Source: Bradyrhizobium sp. CSA207
Lineage (GTDB): Bacteria; Pseudomonadota; Alphaproteobacteria; Rhizobiales; Xanthobacteraceae
Assembly: GCF_029051685.1 (NCBI RefSeq)
Contig: NZ_JAACFT010000034.1
Coordinates: forward strand, 31,644-95,643
Direction of reading: 5' to 3'
DNA length: 64,000 bases
The notes below the pieces were generated by a model. That model did no database searches and was not told the origin of the DNA. It worked only from the letters and a program-made list of their open reading frames with translations. Shown piece by piece: positions 16,966 to 26,565 of this stretch (position 1 is the stretch's first letter; the number at the start of each line of letters is the position of its first letter). The position numbers and the translations under genes are program-made.

Positions 16966-17900
16966 GTCAGTCGACTCAACAAATCGATGCAAAGCTGCGC
17001 GACGCGGATCCGGTCTTGTGCGTCTTTCATCAAGATATCTCCGGAAACGGTCAAGTTGCCGGGGTTTGCGCCAATTACCTCATCCCGGCTGTCAATAATC
17101 ACGCCATCGATCAGACCACCGTAGTAGGCAAGCAAACCACCATTTCCTGCTTCATAGCCCAGCTCCGCCAATAATTTGTCGGCAGGTCCCTTCACCGCTT
17201 TACCCCCGATCAGGGGTGAAACCGCAGCTACCGGAATCCTGCGCTCTGCAATAGCCTCGCGAACGCCAGCTAACCCGACTATTGGTCCGATACTAAGGAT
17301 CGGATTGGACGGCGCGATGATAATCCCCGCGAGTTGAGGCGAGCTCAGAGCTGCTTCGAACGCGGCAGATGGCTTTGCGCGGCCAAGTCCTTCGTAGCGC
17401 ACACGGTGTGCTGTGATTGCGCATTGATGCCTGACAAAGTAGTCTTGGAAGCTCAGTTCTCCGATTTCAGTATCTATGATCGTATTGACCACTTCTTCGC
17501 ACATAGGCACGAGCGAATGCTCCACGCCAAATCGCCGGCAAATCTCGCTGGTTATCGCCGAGAGCGATGCACCTTCCTTGATACGTTGGGTACGGTACAG
17601 GTGAAGTGCCAAATCACGATCACCCAACTGAAACCAACTGTCCCCGCCAAGCTGCTTCGTGACCTCCATACAGGCCCATGTCTCGTCGGCACGCCCCCAC
17701 CCCCTTTGCGGGTGAGCGAGGTCGCTGAGCATGTACGTCACCGTATCAAGATCGGGACAGATCCGAAGACCGAGATGGTCGAAGTCGTCGGCGGTGTTGA
17801 CTACGATCGTGAGTCGATCTGGAGGCAGGATGCGGGCCAACCCATCCGCGAGCTTAGAGCCTCCCACTCCGCCGCAAAGCGCGATATAGCTCTTATTCAT
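16962..17900 (-). CDS. cofD: 2-phospho-L-lactate transferase CofD
   Basis: A 312-residue CofD/FbiA: YIALCGGVGGSKLADGLARI (5-24), NTADDFDHLGLRICPDLDTV (35-54), the GLGRAKPS segment and IIIAPSNPILSIGPIVGLAG. It transfers the phospholactyl-type group from the GDP-activated donor made by CofC to FO, giving F420-0 or its dehydro or 3PG form. Its ATG overlaps the cofE stop (ATGA) and its own stop overlaps the start of the hydroxyacyl-CoA dehydrogenase gene, a rare direct coupling of cofactor synthesis to catabolism. Confidence 0.95.
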   Translation of the reverse strand: MNKSYIALCGGVGGSKLADGLARILPPDRLTIVVNTADDFDHLGLRICPDLDTVTYMLSDLAHPQRGWGRADETWACMEVTKQLGGDSWFQLGDRDLALHLYRTQRIKEGASLSAITSEICRRFGVEHSLVPMCEEVVNTIIDTEIGELSFQDYFVRHQCAITAHRVRYEGLGRAKPSAAFEAALSSPQLAGIIIAPSNPILSIGPIVGLAGVREAIAERRIPVAAVSPLIGGKAVKGPADKLLAELGYEAGNGGLLAYYGGLIDGVIIDSRDEVIGANPGNLTVSGDILMKDAQDRIRVAQLCIDLLSRLT

Positions 17901-18661
17901 CGAAAGAGGTCCTGATGTACGGGGCGCACGAGGTCGCGAGCCCGCGCTGACGAGTTGGTCAGGCTCATCCCTTTGACAAGTATAATTGGTGTCCCCTCAT
18001 CTGCCTGGCCCATGACGAGAGACGCCGCGGCAGCAAGCTCATCGCCAACTCCGATGACGGTCGCCTGCAGTCCTCGGCCGTATAGGTCGCGGCTACCACG
18101 CATATCGCGCAATGCCTCGAAACCGGAGGCTCCAATACAAATGCCGGTGGTTCCATTACGCCATGCTCGGCCAAGACTGTCGATGATGGCTACCCCCAGC
18201 GTCCGGCCGGTCCTTGCCTCTAGCGTCTGCTGAAGTTCGAAGGCACTACCGTCTGGATCGATCGGCAAGAGAAGTGCTCGGTCGTTGCTGAGATTGTCCG
18301 GCAAGTTTGACTGGTCGATCCCGGCGTTAGCCAAGACCAGACCGAGCTTATGCCGGACGATGATTACGCCGGGCACGCAACGCAGTACTTCGATCGATTC
18401 CTTTAGGATGAGGTCCACAATGCGCGGATCTTTGCCACAGATCCCGGCGAGCCTCCTTGCTTCCGCGGCGGGGGCGACCGATTCAAGATCGACGTAGCGG
18501 TCCTCAGATTTCGAGACGATTTTCTGAGCTAGAACAACAATATCACCATCGTCCAGAGGAATTCTGGAAGAATTTGCCGCCTGCAGAACCACTGCAGCCA
18601 AATCGTCGCCTGGCCTAATATCCGGAACTCCGTGCAGCGCGTGAAGCGATACTGTTGCCAT
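17897..18661 (-). CDS. cofE: F420-0:gamma-glutamyl ligase CofE
   Basis: The 254-residue product shows the CofE pattern: PDIRPGDDLAAVVLQAA, DDGDIVVLAQKIVSKSED, VPGVIIVRHKLGLVLANAGI, DSLGRAWRNGTTGICIGASG and GVGDELAAAASLVMGQAD. It adds glutamate residues to F420-0 using GTP. It is the short, single-domain form and lacks the C-terminal FMN domain found in mycobacterial FbiB. It starts two bases after the livF stop and overlaps cofD by four bases, so it is co-translated with the importer genes. Confidence 0.95.
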   Translation of the reverse strand: MATVSLHALHGVPDIRPGDDLAAVVLQAANSSRIPLDDGDIVVLAQKIVSKSEDRYVDLESVAPAAEARRLAGICGKDPRIVDLILKESIEVLRCVPGVIIVRHKLGLVLANAGIDQSNLPDNLSNDRALLLPIDPDGSAFELQQTLEARTGRTLGVAIIDSLGRAWRNGTTGICIGASGFEALRDMRGSRDLYGRGLQATVIGVGDELAAAASLVMGQADEGTPIILVKGMSLTNSSARARDLVRPVHQDLFR

Positions 18662-18663
18662 GA

Positions 18664-19398
18664 CTAAACGCCGAGATAGGCTGCTTGAACGCGAGTATCT
18701 GCGAGCAGCTCATTGCCAGTCCCTTGAAGAGTTATCTTTCCCATCTCAAGCACGTATGCGCGATCCACTATTTTTAGGACCGCATTGACGTTCTGCTCAA
18801 CGACGAAGATCGTCACCCCACTTTGCCGGATCGACTCCAGCACGGAGATGATCTGCTTGAACACCAGAGGCGCCAACCCCATGGATGGCTCATCCAGCAA
18901 GAGCATTTTCGGACGCGACATCAGCGCTCGGCCGACGGCCAACATTTGTTGCTGGCCTCCTGACAAGGAGCCCGCAAGCCGGGCCCTAAATTCCTTAAGT
19001 ACTGGAAAATATGAGAATACCCTTTCAAGGTCGCCGTCCGAACGGTCATCCGCCCTGGTCCAGGCGCCAACGCGCAAATTATCTTCGACCGTCAAGGGCG
19101 CGAATATCTGCCGGCCTTCAGGAACAAGCACGAGTCCGAGTTTGACCCGCTGGTGGGGTAGCAATTTCTCGATTGGTGCGGCGTCGAGAAAGATTCGCCC
19201 TTGGGCAACGGGCTGAACACCGGCGATGGCCTTCAGCAAGGTCGTTTTTCCGGCGCCGTTCGCACCAACAAGCGCGACAATCTCGCCGCGCTTAACTTCA
19301 AGACTAACCTGATGGAGAGCCTTGATGCGGCCATAGCCGCTCGCCAGTTGGTCAACTTTCAGCATTCGCGGGCTCTTGTTCGTCTTGGGATTCACCAA
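18664..19398 (-). CDS. livF: Branched-chain amino acid-type ABC transporter ATPase LivF
   Basis: A 244-residue ABC ATPase of the LivF type with Walker A GANGAGKTT, the signature LSGGQQQMLAVGRAL and Walker B MLLLDEPSMGLAP, plus the LivF-typical VEQNVNAVLKIVDRAYVLE ending. Translation may begin at GTG 19398 or at ATG 19365 (MLKVDQLASGYG), which fits the family N terminus better; both overlap livG. It energises uptake by the five-gene importer. In Hyphomicrobiales such Liv systems import amino acids, aromatic acids, amides and other small acids, so the name does not fix the substrate. Confidence 0.92.
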   Translation of the reverse strand: MVNPKTNKSPRMLKVDQLASGYGRIKALHQVSLEVKRGEIVALVGANGAGKTTLLKAIAGVQPVAQGRIFLDAAPIEKLLPHQRVKLGLVLVPEGRQIFAPLTVEDNLRVGAWTRADDRSDGDLERVFSYFPVLKEFRARLAGSLSGGQQQMLAVGRALMSRPKMLLLDEPSMGLAPLVFKQIISVLESIRQSGVTIFVVEQNVNAVLKIVDRAYVLEMGKITLQGTGNELLADTRVQAAYLGV

Positions 19399-20143
19399 GA
19401 TACGCTTCGATTACAGCTGGATTTCTTCGTACCTCCTGCGGAGTTCCTGTAGCCAGCGTCACCCCCCGGTCGAGGACATGAACCTTGTCGGCGAGATTCA
19501 TGACCAGATGAATATCGTGCTCCACCAACAGGATCGATACGCCGGTCGAGACGACCTTGCGAATGACCTGGTCGATCTCGGCGGTTTCCGTCGCATTGCA
19601 ACCAGCGACCGGCTCATCCAGTAAGAGGACAGTAGGCTCCAAGGCCAGTGCTCGGGCGATTTCTAACCGCTTGAGAATGCCATAGGAAAGTTCACCCGCG
19701 GGTCGATCTGCATAACGATCGAGACCGACAAATTTTAGCAACTCGAGCGCGCAAAGCCGGCTGTCAGCATTCTGCCGCCGCACAGACGGCAGCCCGAACA
19801 AGTAACCAAACAGGTTGCCTCGCTCCCGGATATTTCGCCCAACCATCACGTTTTCCAGTGCGGTCATACGGAAGAATATCTGGAGATTCTGAAACGTACG
19901 GGTGAGCCCTTTGTGCGCAAGCTGAAACGGCGCTAATCCGGCTACATCTTGTCCCTCTAGCCGGACACGGCCGGACGTTGGCTGATAGATTGCGGAAATT
20001 ACGTTGAACAGAGTGGTCTTGCCTGCCCCATTGGGACCGATGAGCGCCAGGACTTCGCCCTTGCGGACTTCGAGCGAGACGTCTTGTAGTGCTTTAACGC
20101 CGCCGAAATGGATGGAAACTGCGTCTACCTGAATTCGCGTCAT
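19352..20143 (-). CDS. livG: Branched-chain amino acid-type ABC transporter ATPase LivG
   Basis: A 263-residue ATPase with GPNGAGKTTLFNVISA (Walker A), the LivG-type signature GELSYGILKRLEIARALA and Walker B TVLLLDEPVAGCN, and the family segment GLTRTFQNLQIFF. ATG 20143 overlaps the livM stop as ATGA, preferred over the GTG at 20152. Pairs with LivF on the cytoplasmic face of LivH/LivM. Confidence 0.93.
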   Translation of the reverse strand: MTRIQVDAVSIHFGGVKALQDVSLEVRKGEVLALIGPNGAGKTTLFNVISAIYQPTSGRVRLEGQDVAGLAPFQLAHKGLTRTFQNLQIFFRMTALENVMVGRNIRERGNLFGYLFGLPSVRRQNADSRLCALELLKFVGLDRYADRPAGELSYGILKRLEIARALALEPTVLLLDEPVAGCNATETAEIDQVIRKVVSTGVSILLVEHDIHLVMNLADKVHVLDRGVTLATGTPQEVRRNPAVIEAYLGESQDEQEPANAES

Positions 20144-21087
20144 GGCAGCCACCGCCGCATAACCGCATTCAGTGAGGGCACAATGCCGAGTGGCAACATC
20201 ACCATGATCACCACGAGCAGAAATCCAAGAATCGCGTGCTCATAGTCATGAAATTCAGTCAGGAATTGAGGCAGGAGAACCAAGAAGGCCGCTCCTGCGA
20301 CGCTTCCGACGAGAGAACCTAGGCCGCCAACCACCGCCATAGTAAGCAGCTCTACGGACCGTAAGATTCCTCCTGCCGCGGGCGTAATATGACCGTCGAG
20401 CAAGGCCAGGTTGGCGCCAGCCAGAGCCGCGAGAGCGGCCGAAATCACAAACGCCATGAGCTTGGCGCGAGCCACATCTATTCCAAGAACACCCGCGGCC
20501 ACCTCGCTATCATGCAGTGCGCGTAGTGCTCGCCCCGCTGGACTGGACAAGAGATTTGACAGTATCAGCATTGAGAGGACGAGAAATCCGCCCGCGAGCC
20601 AATACCAGCTCATAAGATGAGAAAGTCCCAGCACAGACAGATTGGCTCGCTGCACCTGCATACCATCTGGTCCACCAGTCAAATCCACCTCGTTGGTTAT
20701 AAACACGTACACGATCGCGCCAAAAGCGAGCGTCGCCATGGCAAGATGATAGCCGCTCAGGCGCAAGAGCGGCCGCCCGATGACGAACGCAAGGGCGGAG
20801 GTGAGAGCCACGCCTCCGGCCATCGATAGCCATGGATTAAGCCCGAGCTGAGACGGGCCGAGTGCGACCGAGTATGCTCCCAATATGAAGAAGCCCGCGT
20901 GCCCGAGACTTACTTGCCCCGCATAGCCCATAAGGAGGTTGAGCCCGAGCACCACGATTGAAAAGATGTACACCATCGTAGCCAAGCGAATGTGAAAGTT
21001 TGACCCGACGACGAGCGGTAGTGCAACGACGATGAGAGCCACCGCGAGTGTCGAAACAAAGGGATTTTGTAGCGCTTTGGTCAGCAT
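20140..21087 (-). CDS. livM: Branched-chain amino acid-type ABC permease LivM
   Basis: A hydrophobic 315-residue permease with the LivM hallmarks LLMGYAGQVSLGHAGFFILG, TGGPDGMQV, GRALRALHDSEVAAGVLGID and VVGGLGSLVGSVAGAAFL. About nine membrane segments are visible. The start sits in TGATG overlapping the livH stop; a GTG one codon earlier is the alternative. Forms the membrane channel with LivH. Confidence 0.93.
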   Translation of the reverse strand: MLTKALQNPFVSTLAVALIVVALPLVVGSNFHIRLATMVYIFSIVVLGLNLLMGYAGQVSLGHAGFFILGAYSVALGPSQLGLNPWLSMAGGVALTSALAFVIGRPLLRLSGYHLAMATLAFGAIVYVFITNEVDLTGGPDGMQVQRANLSVLGLSHLMSWYWLAGGFLVLSMLILSNLLSSPAGRALRALHDSEVAAGVLGIDVARAKLMAFVISAALAALAGANLALLDGHITPAAGGILRSVELLTMAVVGGLGSLVGSVAGAAFLVLLPQFLTEFHDYEHAILGFLLVVIMVMLPLGIVPSLNAVMRRWLP

Positions 21088-21962
21088 CACACCCTCTGGG
21101 TACTTCTGTTACCGAATAACCCTTGCGGACGAAACGCTAGTACCCCCAGAAGAATCAATAGAGCAAAGGCGTCTTTGTAGGTCGACGAAACGTATCCGGC
21201 GCCGAACGCTTCGAACAATCCGATAAGGAGACCGCCAACCAGTGGTCCGGCTGCACTCGATATCCCACCGAGCATAGCGGCTGAAAATCCTTTAATCGCA
21301 AGCATTGTGCCGGCGTCGTAACTCGTCATCGTGATTGGCGTGGCCACCAAACCACCAACGGCGCCGATGCAAGCCGAAATGCCAAAACAGAGCGCAACAA
21401 TCGCGGCGGGGTTGATGCCCACCAGTTTGGCCGCCATCAAATTGGCCGACACCGCTGTTATGCCCTTGCCCACGAAGCTTCTGGTCAGAAAGAGCCACAG
21501 CAGGCTCGCCATGGCCATTGCCCCCGCAATCACCAGCAGGGCTTGGGATTGGATAACTACACCGCCGATATTGAACGTCTCGGGCGAAACAAAGGTCGGA
21601 ATCCGCACGAAATCCTTGCCAAGCAGAGCCGAAGTGAGCCCTCGCAAGAGCACCGAAATGCCAATCGTAATGATGAGAAGATGCACCTGCGCAGCCGAAC
21701 GCGCCGGTCTGATTGCAAGCAAATAGCTAATCGCTCCGATAGCCACCGTTACTAAGATTGCAACTAGCGACGCGGGCACAAAACCCACACCGCACGTCGT
21801 CATCAAGATGCCCGTAATCATCCCCCCCAACATCACGTACTCGCCTTGTGCGAAGTTGAAGATGCCTGAGGCCCGATAGACAAGAGTGAAGCCGATCGCG
21901 ACCAAGGCATATATTGAACCAACCGTGATGCCCGAAACAACGAGCTGAAAAAATGTAGTCAA
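21087..21962 (-). CDS. livH: Branched-chain amino acid-type ABC permease LivH
   Basis: Roughly 291 residues of LivH-type permease: TTFFQLVVSGITVGSIYALV at the N terminus, FTLVYRASGIFNFAQGEYVM, and AVMLGGISSAAGPLVGGLLIG-like repeats near the end. The start is unusual: the family usually begins M-T-T-F-F-Q, which here corresponds to TTG 21962, preceded by GGAG six bases upstream; another TTG at 21974 also keeps the frame. No ATG is near. Stop overlaps the livM start. Confidence 0.9.
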   Translation of the reverse strand: MTTFFQLVVSGITVGSIYALVAIGFTLVYRASGIFNFAQGEYVMLGGMITGILMTTCGVGFVPASLVAILVTVAIGAISYLLAIRPARSAAQVHLLIITIGISVLLRGLTSALLGKDFVRIPTFVSPETFNIGGVVIQSQALLVIAGAMAMASLLWLFLTRSFVGKGITAVSANLMAAKLVGINPAAIVALCFGISACIGAVGGLVATPITMTSYDAGTMLAIKGFSAAMLGGISSAAGPLVGGLLIGLFEAFGAGYVSSTYKDAFALLILLGVLAFRPQGLFGNRSTQRV

Positions 21963-22036
21963 CGCGTGCTCCAAGCTTGAGATACTTCGGTTCAGATGTT
22001 GCGAAGTCCCGACTATCTGCCTTCGCCTGACAGCAT

Positions 22037-23179
22037 TCAGTCAGCGATGCCCCACTTTGCGTCCACGACTTTGAGCATCTTGAATGAGCTTAGATCGATC
22101 CCAAGGTGATCAGTTGGAGACATATTGATCGTACCGACGGTGCCCAAGAAGCCTTTGGTGGCCTCCAACGCGTCTCTCACTGCCGTTTTCTCCTTAGTAC
22201 CGGCGCGCTTCATTGCGTCCGCCAGCAGCAAGAAGGAATCCCGCGCATACCCCCCGAACGCATCCGCCTCCTTGCCAGTCGATTTCTCAAACAGCGTTTT
22301 GTAGCCGGTCAGCACCTTCTTCAGTGGATCAGACTCCGGCAGAGCTTCGGCGACCAAGAGCGAAGGGGCCGGTAGCAATGCCCCGTTTGCATCGCTCCCG
22401 ACAGCCTTCAGATAGCCGGATGTTGCGGCGGCATGGCTCAAATAGAGCTGGGCCCCCATGCCAAGCTGATGGAAATTGCGGGTCACGATCGCCGGTCCTT
22501 GACCTATGTCGGGGTTGAGAACCGCCTGCACACCGGTCGAGGCCTTGATGCGATTTAATTGCGGCGTGACGTCGCTATCACGAGGACCATAGCTCTCCGA
22601 CATCAGGATAGAGATCCCATAGTTGGACGCGACGCGCTTGCATTGCTTTTCCATCGACTTTGCGAAGCCACCTTGTCCAGCGATGATCGCGATCTTCGAA
22701 ATTCCCCTCTTCTTCATGTCCTCGTAGATCTTTTGACAGGCCATCAAATCGGTGTGCGGAGGCTTGAATACCCACTTGCGCACCGGATCGATGATCTCGA
22801 CGCCCCCCGAAAAGGAGACATACGGTATCTGCGCGTCTTCAAAGACCGGGATCATGGCCAGGGAATTGCCGGTGCCGCTCCCACCAACAACCGCGTCTAC
22901 ACGATCCTCTTCAACTAGCCGAGTTGCGAATGTGCGCGACGCATTTGCATCACTTCCGTCATCGTACAAGACAAGCTTCACCGGCTCGCCATTGATGCCG
23001 CCCTTATCATTGAGCTCCTTGACATAGAGCTCAAGGGTCTGCTTCTGCGGCTCTCCCAAGAAAGACGCCGGCCCGGTCGTAGAGACAACTGCGCCAATCT
23101 TCACTTCCGCCAGCGCAACCTGTCCGCTCAGAATTAGCGCCAGACCAGTTGCCGCGCAGATCGTCAACGTGCGTTTCAT
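22037..23179 (-). CDS. ABC transporter substrate-binding protein, Liv type
   Basis: A 380-residue periplasmic binding protein. ATG 23179 follows GGGAGG at ideal spacing and opens a signal peptide MKRTLTICAATGLALILSGQ ending ALA, so it is exported. The mature part has the type 1 periplasmic fold of LivK-like proteins: KIGAVVSTTGPASFLGEPQ, LYDDGSDANASRTFATRLVE and GSGTGNSLAMIPVFEDA. It captures the substrate and passes it to LivHMGF, encoded just downstream after 74 bases. First gene of the train that continues into cofE-cofD-dehydrogenase. The sequence does not reveal the ligand; the F420/CoA pathway suggests an organic acid. Confidence 0.92.
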   Translation of the reverse strand: MKRTLTICAATGLALILSGQVALAEVKIGAVVSTTGPASFLGEPQKQTLELYVKELNDKGGINGEPVKLVLYDDGSDANASRTFATRLVEEDRVDAVVGGSGTGNSLAMIPVFEDAQIPYVSFSGGVEIIDPVRKWVFKPPHTDLMACQKIYEDMKKRGISKIAIIAGQGGFAKSMEKQCKRVASNYGISILMSESYGPRDSDVTPQLNRIKASTGVQAVLNPDIGQGPAIVTRNFHQLGMGAQLYLSHAAATSGYLKAVGSDANGALLPAPSLLVAEALPESDPLKKVLTGYKTLFEKSTGKEADAFGGYARDSFLLLADAMKRAGTKEKTAVRDALEATKGFLGTVGTINMSPTDHLGIDLSSFKMLKVVDAKWGIAD

Positions 23180-23560
23180 GATTCCTCCCACGGCGCAGCT
23201 GCTTATTGTTTGAGTGTCGGAACTCACACTCGCGAATGAGCCCGGTACTGCTACGTTCGCCTGTTAACATGGGGCCAAACGGCAAAAACGGACCGAAATT
23301 GACATTGGTGGAGACAATTTTGATCATTGGCCACAGCCGAGTGCGGCGCCTGGCCGTATCCCAAGGCGTGTGCTCGCTTGCCCGCAACCAATTGAACTCC
23401 ACGCACGCCAACCGCTGCCTTATTGCGGAGGTCGGCAGCGAGCAGGGCCTCGCCACACCATGCTGCAATGCACATCAGCCGGGTTCGCCGGTGAATGCTA
23501 GACCCGCCCTCGAGAACGCCGCGGCGATGCACAATCTCCCACTCGACGACGTCGGCCATA
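23180..23560. other. Intergenic region upstream of Liv/cof operon
   Basis: This stretch must hold the promoter of the importer train. It has no convincing gene. Read toward the binding-protein gene I see no strong -35/-10 pair and no clear palindrome; the right part merges into the tail of the decayed dehydrogenase. Confidence 0.4.
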
Positions 23561-24172
23561 ATAGTCACCATGGCTCGTGAAACGGGCGTACCTCGGCGAC
23601 GACCAGGCGTTGTGTGGCTGGTGCGCGAGGTGGAGCACCTCGGCCGCGATCGACTTGGGCGAGATGAAGAAGTCGTCCGGCTTAGTCGGCTGGAGCTCGC
23701 GCTGCCACGGCACGGTGTTCGCCGGCTTCGCGCCGACCAAGACGGCGCAGCGCCTTGGCGCGCTGCGACGCGCCGTTGCCGGTGACGATGAGCGCGCCTT
23801 CCCGCCTCGATCATCGCCGGCGTCGTAAGCCGCGCCAGATGGAACAGCGCCGATCGTGTCGACCTCGAAGTTCTGCCGGAGCGTCTCGGCCTCGACGTTC
23901 ATGAAGGTGCCAAACGCGCCGCCGACGACGTTGTGGACCACAACCTTGGGCATCCCGACCTCGGCGATCGCCCGCCCCAGCGCGTCGGCATTGACGTCGC
24001 AGGGCGCCGACACCGTGTCGGCGATCTCCGCCTCCAGCCCGGCGAGACGGTCGGCATCGTGCGCCAGCGTTGCCACGCGGTAGCCGCACTCGGCGAAGCG
24101 CCGCACCAGCGAGAGGCCGGTGCCGGGACCAACCTCAGTGAGGAGCGCGAGAGGTTTGGTCGTATCGGTCAT
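23561..24172 (-). pseudogene. Short-chain dehydrogenase pseudogene
   Basis: The first 105 codons are intact SDR sequence: LLTEVGPGTGLSLVRRFAEC is the dinucleotide motif, CDVNADALGRAIAEVG and VVVHNVVGGAFGTFMNVEAE follow, up to LRQNFEVDTIGA. The frame then shifts; family-like pieces continue in other frames (the region around PAMIEAG) and PKSIAAEVLHLAHQPHNAWS marks the C terminus in the first frame. At least two indels, so no full-length product. It had been an NAD(P)-dependent oxidoreductase of unknown substrate. Confidence 0.75.
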
Positions 24173-24369
24173 GCTGCTTCCTCCAGGCGCCGCGAGCGCG
24201 GGCAGTAGAAATCGGCGATCACCCGCCAGGCGCCGAATAGCCGATTGCCACAGCCTTTAGCGCTACAGATGTTCTGCGATCAGCGGGATGGCTTTCGCCA
24301 ACGTGGCTGGAATAGTGCGACGCGAGCACCACCCCGAATACCGCTAAAACAAGGAGTTGCCCGCGCCTG

Positions 24370-25389
24370 GCGGATCGTCATGCACGAAGCGATCAGGTAT
24401 TCCGACACGCGCAAGGGACGGATGGCAAACGTCGACGACGTCCTGCCCATCATGTCGCTGACCAAGCAGCTCACGGCAGCTACCTTGTTCAGGTTTATCG
24501 ATCGCGGCCAACCGTGACTGACGACGCTTATTGCAGAGATCATTCCAGAGTTTGGCCAGAAAGGAAAAGAGCGGGTCACGATCCGCGAAGCGCTTAGCCA
24601 TCAGGCTGGATTGCCGATGCAGCATCCGCTCGAGGACTGGCGAGAGGCCTACGTTGAGAGGATATGTAAGCTGCCCTTGGAACCCGCCCCCGAAGGTATC
24701 GCGACTATCATGCATGAGCAGCCCACGCTGTCCTCGGCGAGGTGATGCGCCGACTGAACGACAAGAAGCGGCCCGGTCCACCAGATCATGCAGGAAGAGC
24801 TTTTCGCGCCCACCGGGACGGTGGATACGTCGTTGTCGCTCAAGAGGAGTGACGATCTTGCGAGGCGGCTGGTACCGATCACGATGCGCGACGACTCCCC
24901 GGATGCGCTTCCGCCGCGCGACATCGAGCAGATCGCTGAAATCTGCGCAGAGGTCGATTTTTTGGCGGGAGGAGCGTTCTCGACAGCTTACGATCAGTTC
25001 AGGTTCGCGGAGATGCTGCGACTGGACGGCAAGCTCGATGGTGTGAGAGTCCCTTCCCCTGCAGTCATAAAGGTCGCTACAATTATCCAGTCGGGCAATA
25101 AACTTCACGGACGTTTTATGGGCGCGGCAGAGCGCTATCAAACGGATCCGTTCCCGGCGTACATCGCTCTATCGATCTATGTGCGAGCCGAGGGAATATT
25201 CGTTACCAACATGGGAACGCTGAGTTCGCCGCGCACCCTGCGGATCCGGATTTGGGGACAGCCATTCTGTATCGACACGGAGAGGGACCTGACGATCGTG
25301 CATCCCGTTTGCGGTTGCTGCAACTATACAATGCGCGTAAGCGCTCGCGGCGCATTGTCGATCTCATTCAGTCGTCCATCGGCGACTAA
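24370..25389 (+). pseudogene. Beta-lactamase-family serine hydrolase pseudogene
   Basis: Pieces of one serine hydrolase of the penicillin-binding-protein/EstB type occur in order across frames: IMSLTKQLTAATLFRFIDRG with the nucleophile motif S-x-x-K (SLTK), then KERVTIREALSHQAGLPMQH, then KRPVHQIMQEELFAPTG, DIEQIAEICAEVDFLAGGAF and LRLLQLYNARKRSRRIVDLI before a TAA at 25387. At least three frame changes and a stop in the middle (near 24745) show it is dead. The N terminus is also degraded. Such enzymes hydrolyse esters or beta-lactams; the copy is inactive. Confidence 0.8.
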
Positions 25390-25656
25390 ACGTTGCACAC
25401 GAAGCGGGCTTGAGGAGGTGAGCCCTTCAAGGCTTCAAGATGGAGGCCTTGATGGCGAACTTTGATCTCACTGGCAATCGAATGATCCAACGCCTCGGCC
25501 CCTTATGACGTTCGTGTCGAGCGAACACGCCTTCATCGCGATGAACCTGATATTTTTGGTTCGACTGCAGCAGCTCGCGACATCAAGCGCCTGTTACCCG
25601 ACCGATGTTGGCAACCGTGCCGAAAAAGGGCATTCCTCGCGGGCGATTGAAGCAAC

Positions 25657-26304
25657 TCACCGCGTTGCCGAGGCAGATTTCTTCATCTGCCGCTCCGAGC
25701 CAAGCCTGCGATCAGCAAAGGCTGCTTTACCAGTTAGGCTTTCAACTGCATCACGCGCAGAAGAGAGGATCTGCGTGGCAAGCTCGGGACGCACTTTCGA
25801 CACCGCTCTCGAGGCTGTGACCGCCCCGCTCATTAGGCTGAGAATCGCTGACGCGCGACTGATCCGTTCCTCCGATGGCACATGAGGCAGCCAACACGCG
25901 ATCGCCTCAACGTTGGCAAGAAAGCCGTCGGCGAAGCGGTCACCAGCCAAAGCGTCCTGCCGGGCGACATCAGCACCCAGTGCTGGGAAAGAACAGCCGC
26001 CGGCAATATCGTCGCGATGACGTTCAGAAAGATAGTAGTCGACATAAGCCATCAACGGGTCGGTATGCTTCTTGCCGCGTTCGAGCATGCGGGTGCGGCT
26101 CGCTTGCAAGCTCGCTGCGAGCGCTTCTGCCAGAAGACCGTTCTTTGACCCGAACTGTGCGTAAAGCGCGCCATGGGTCAGGCCGGCTTCCTTGCAAATT
26201 TCAGCTATGCCGACGCCGTCAACGCCACGCTCCTGAAACAGGTGCCCGGCGGCGTGGATCATTGCTGCACGATTCTCCGCGAGCTTGGCTTTACTTACCT
26301 TCAT
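25657..26304 (-). CDS. TetR/AcrR-family regulator
   Basis: A 215-residue TetR protein: AAMIHAAGHLFQERGVDGVG and EICKEAGLTHGALYAQFGSK form the N-terminal helix-turn-helix (about 10-57), followed by an all-helical ligand domain with CSFPALGADVARQD typical of the branch that regulates efflux and redox genes. I set the start at ATG 26304, preceded by CAGGAG; the open frame reaches 26463 but without support. The gene is intact within a belt of dead genes; its target may be the plus-strand alpha/beta hydrolase remnant and tautomerase, which lie divergently. Confidence 0.85.
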   Translation of the reverse strand: MKVSKAKLAENRAAMIHAAGHLFQERGVDGVGIAEICKEAGLTHGALYAQFGSKNGLLAEALAASLQASRTRMLERGKKHTDPLMAYVDYYLSERHRDDIAGGCSFPALGADVARQDALAGDRFADGFLANVEAIACWLPHVPSEERISRASAILSLMSGAVTASRAVSKVRPELATQILSSARDAVESLTGKAAFADRRLGSERQMKKSASATR

Positions 26305-26565
26305 TTGCAGCTCCTGCCGCCGACGAGGCCGCGAAAAGGCATTCCAGACGAATGACGCTTGACTCCAATCATAACCGTAATCATAGTGATCGCAATGTTT
26401 ACTAAAAGTCATCACGTGGATTTGGGTCTGCCCGACCTTCGGGGCCAGATCATATCGGAGCACCTATAACAGCGCCACAAAGGACGACGTCCGAGTTTGT
26501 CAGTTGCACGAACGGCGCCGCCACACCTCACGCTACACCATTCGGAACGTTCCGCGGGTGGTTCG

